Of a stretch of DNA of 64,000 nucleotides, positions 62,303 to 64,000 are shown one piece after another. A program made the translations under genes and the position numbers. The DNA is from Polaromonas sp. (GTDB lineage: Bacteria > Pseudomonadota > Gammaproteobacteria > Burkholderiales > Burkholderiaceae_C): positions 62,001 through 126,000 of the forward strand of contig NZ_JACPOF010000030.1 in assembly GCF_016185115.1 (NCBI RefSeq). Reading direction: 5' to 3'. Under the pieces are notes generated by a model. That model did no database searches. It was not told the DNA's origin and worked only from the letters and a program-made list of their open reading frames with translations. The first letter of the stretch is position 1. Each line of letters begins with the position of its first letter.

Positions 62303-63610
62303 TTAGTAGCGGGGTTGCACGCCCGTGAAGGACGGGTCGTACTTGCGCATCTGCCCAAGGTCGTCGCGGTTGCGTATGCCGCAGTTCAGGTAGTTGTCGT
62401 GCAGGCGGGCCAGGGCCGTGCGGTCAATCGTGACACCCAGGCCGGGGCTGGTCGTCACGCGCAGGCTGCCGTCTTCAAAGCGCAGGCGGCCGCCCTCCAC
62501 GATCTCTTCGTCCTGCCACGGGTAATGGGTGTCGCAGGCGTAGGTCAGCAGCGGCACGCTGGCACACAGATGGGTCATGGCCATCAGGCTGATGCCCAGA
62601 TGCGAGTTGCTGTGCATGGACAGGCCCAGGTCGAAAGTACGGCACAGCCGCGACAGCTGCTGCGTGGCGCGCAGGCCTCCCCAGTAATGGTGGTCGCTCA
62701 GCACGATCTTCACCGGGCAGCCCATGTCGGCGTTGCGGCGGAACTCTGCAAAATCGGTCACCACCATATTGGTAGCCAGCGGCACTTCGCATTCACGTGC
62801 CACGGCGGCCATGCCGTCCAGGCCAGGCGCCGGGTCTTCGTAATACTCCAGCACGCCGCGCAGCTTGTCGACGATGCGCAGGCTGGTCGCCACGCTCCAG
62901 TTGGCGTTCGGGTCTATGCGCAGCGGCGTGCCAGGAAAGGCTTTTGCCAAAGCCAGCAGACCGGCTGCTTCATCATCGGGCGGCAGCGCACCGGCCTTCA
63001 GCTTGATGCTCTTGAAGCCATACTGCGCGATCATCTGACGGGCCTGCGCCACCAGTTGATCTGGTGTCACGGCCTCGCCCCAGGGGTCGGCCGGATAGCC
63101 GGACGATGCAGGCTTGTCGATGTGCACCGCGTGTTTGTAGAACAGGTAGGCCGAATACGGCACGCAGTCGCGGGCCGCGCCGCCCAGCAGGTCGACCACC
63201 GGTGCGCCGGCAAGCTGGCCCTGCAGGTCCAGCATGGCGACCTCGAAAGCACTGACCACCTTGGCCACGTTCTTGGACACATGGGTGCCCGGCGCCAGCG
63301 ATACCTGCTGGCCGAGAAATTCAGACGCCGTCAGCGCAGGCGGCGTGACCAATGCGGCCACACGCGTTTCCATCTCATTGAGCGACCACGGCGAGAGGCC
63401 GACCAGGCTGGGTGCCGCCTTCGCCAGCACCTCCAGCATGGGCAGGTCGCCATAACTCTCGTTGATGCCAACCAGGCCCGAGTCTGTTTCCAGTTCAATG
63501 ATGGATCGCAGCGCCCAGGGCTCGTGTATGCCGGCCGCGTTCAGCAGCGGCGGATCGCGGAACGCGATGGGCGTGATGCGGATGTGCCGGATGGCATGCG
63601 AAGTGGTCAT
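62303..63610 (-). CDS. gudD: Glucarate dehydratase (GudD), enolase superfamily
   Basis: 435 residues. The mandelate racemase/glucarate dehydratase group shows the Lys pair in SIKLKAGALPP, metal ligands Asp in RIDPNANWSV, Glu in EYYEDPAPG and Asn in ATNMVVTDF, and the catalytic His in LSMHSNSHLG. It dehydrates D-glucarate to the same intermediate as GarD. It neighbours the TRAP permease gene and precedes garD by 29 bp. Confidence 0.92.
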   Translation of the reverse strand: MTTSHAIRHIRITPIAFRDPPLLNAAGIHEPWALRSIIELETDSGLVGINESYGDLPMLEVLAKAAPSLVGLSPWSLNEMETRVAALVTPPALTASEFLGQQVSLAPGTHVSKNVAKVVSAFEVAMLDLQGQLAGAPVVDLLGGAARDCVPYSAYLFYKHAVHIDKPASSGYPADPWGEAVTPDQLVAQARQMIAQYGFKSIKLKAGALPPDDEAAGLLALAKAFPGTPLRIDPNANWSVATSLRIVDKLRGVLEYYEDPAPGLDGMAAVARECEVPLATNMVVTDFAEFRRNADMGCPVKIVLSDHHYWGGLRATQQLSRLCRTFDLGLSMHSNSHLGISLMAMTHLCASVPLLTYACDTHYPWQDEEIVEGGRLRFEDGSLRVTTSPGLGVTIDRTALARLHDNYLNCGIRNRDDLGQMRKYDPSFTGVQPRY

Positions 63611-63649
63611 GACGAAAGCTGTGGCGAGGTGGAGAGGCGGGTTGGCTAT

Positions 63650-64000
63650 TTATTTGGCTGCGGCCATGAACATGTTGGGCAGCCACAGCGAGAACGCAGG
63701 CACGTAGGTGACCAGCATCAGGCACAAGGTCAGTGCGCCGTAGAAGGGAAGGATGGACTTCATCACCTCCCCGACCGATATCCCCCCTATCGCGCAGCCG
63801 ACAAATTGAGTCACCCCCACCGGTGGCGTGTTCAGGCCGAGCGCACAGTTGATCAGCATGACCATGCCGAACTGTGCCGGGTGCATGCCGAACTGCATGG
63901 CAATGGGCAGGAAGATGGGTGTGCACACCAGGATGGTGGCGGCCATGTCAAGGAAAGTGCCGAGCAGGAACAGCATCACGTTGATCATCAGGAAGATGAC
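63650..64000 (-). CDS. TRAP transporter large permease (DctM), C-terminal part
   Basis: Only the last ~116 codons are inside the window. Hydrophobic helices FLLGTFLDMAATILVCTPIF and GMVMLINCALGLNTPPVGVT, with NTPPVG, are the DctM signature; LNTPPVG lies near the Na+ site. It partners the DctP-type binding protein at 54588-55556. The gene and presumably the small permease (DctQ) extend beyond the right edge. Confidence 0.9.
   Translation of the reverse strand, partial: VIFLMINVMLFLLGTFLDMAATILVCTPIFLPIAMQFGMHPAQFGMVMLINCALGLNTPPVGVTQFVGCAIGGISVGEVMKSILPFYGALTLCLMLVTYVPAFSLWLPNMFMAAAK

Overview
The window is a dense stretch of high-GC chromosome from a betaproteobacterium, most likely Comamonadaceae (a Polaromonas/Rhodoferax/Variovorax-type relative). 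The evidence is gene content (surE-pcm-nlpD, uvrC-pgsA, EarP with an EF-P that carries Arg32, a phasin, many Bug-type binding proteins, an RpoD with a Lys/Pro/Ala-rich N-terminal extension) and two families of dispersed intergenic repeats. The species assignment is inference.

Layout. Positions 1-4.8 kb hold rlmD (cut by the window edge), nlpD, pcm and surE on the minus strand, without the rpoS often found beside them; then a quinone-oxidoreductase-like gene and a low-molecular-weight phosphatase. About 4.85-6.95 kb is a small patch of unrecognised genes ending at the 3' end of tRNA-His and looks like an island remnant. From 7 to 27 kb is mostly housekeeping: ppiD, tRNA-Val, HU, a divergent LysR/dehalogenase-like/tartrate-dehydrogenase-like locus, uvrC-pgsA-EamA, earP-efp, a LOG protein, an MFS transporter, pncB-hydroxyacid dehydrogenase-rmuC, an FKBP, a nitroreductase-thioesterase pair, and a deacetylase-family gene divergent from a phasin. 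From 27.8 to 36 kb are a patatin lipoprotein, a type II hydroxyacyl-CoA dehydrogenase behind a palindromic operator, a gamma-glutamyltransferase and an Aap-type amino-acid ABC transporter. From 36 to 42.5 kb are an acyl-CoA synthetase, dnaG and rpoD.

From 42.6 to 53.3 kb are two divergent units that meet at a GntR regulator. On the minus strand run the regulator, two paralogous LivK-type binding proteins with an NTF2-like gene between them, then livHMGF. On the plus strand run a VanAB-type Rieske demethylase and a short MetE-like zinc methyltransferase. Two GTATAC-centred palindromes lie in the shared promoter region. The inferred picture is one regulon for uptake and O-demethylation of a methoxylated aromatic acid or similar compound.

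From 53.4 kb to the end is a minus-strand aldarate (glucarate/galactarate) catabolic cluster: TRAP permease (cut by the edge), glucarate dehydratase, galactarate dehydratase, a beta-propeller lactonase, an HpcH/GarL aldolase, tartronate semialdehyde reductase, two Bug-type binding proteins, a TRAP binding protein and an aldose epimerase. Together they would take up aldarates and convert them to pyruvate and glycerate.

The most interesting items are: an ~85-bp repeat family whose terminal hairpin shows compensating base changes; a GC-rich repeat that sits, always in the same orientation, directly after stop codons; the dehalogenase-like hydrolase that keeps the full fluoroacetate-dehalogenase residue set; the GntR/LivK/Van/MetE-like unit; the tRNA-His island remnant; and the missing rpoS.
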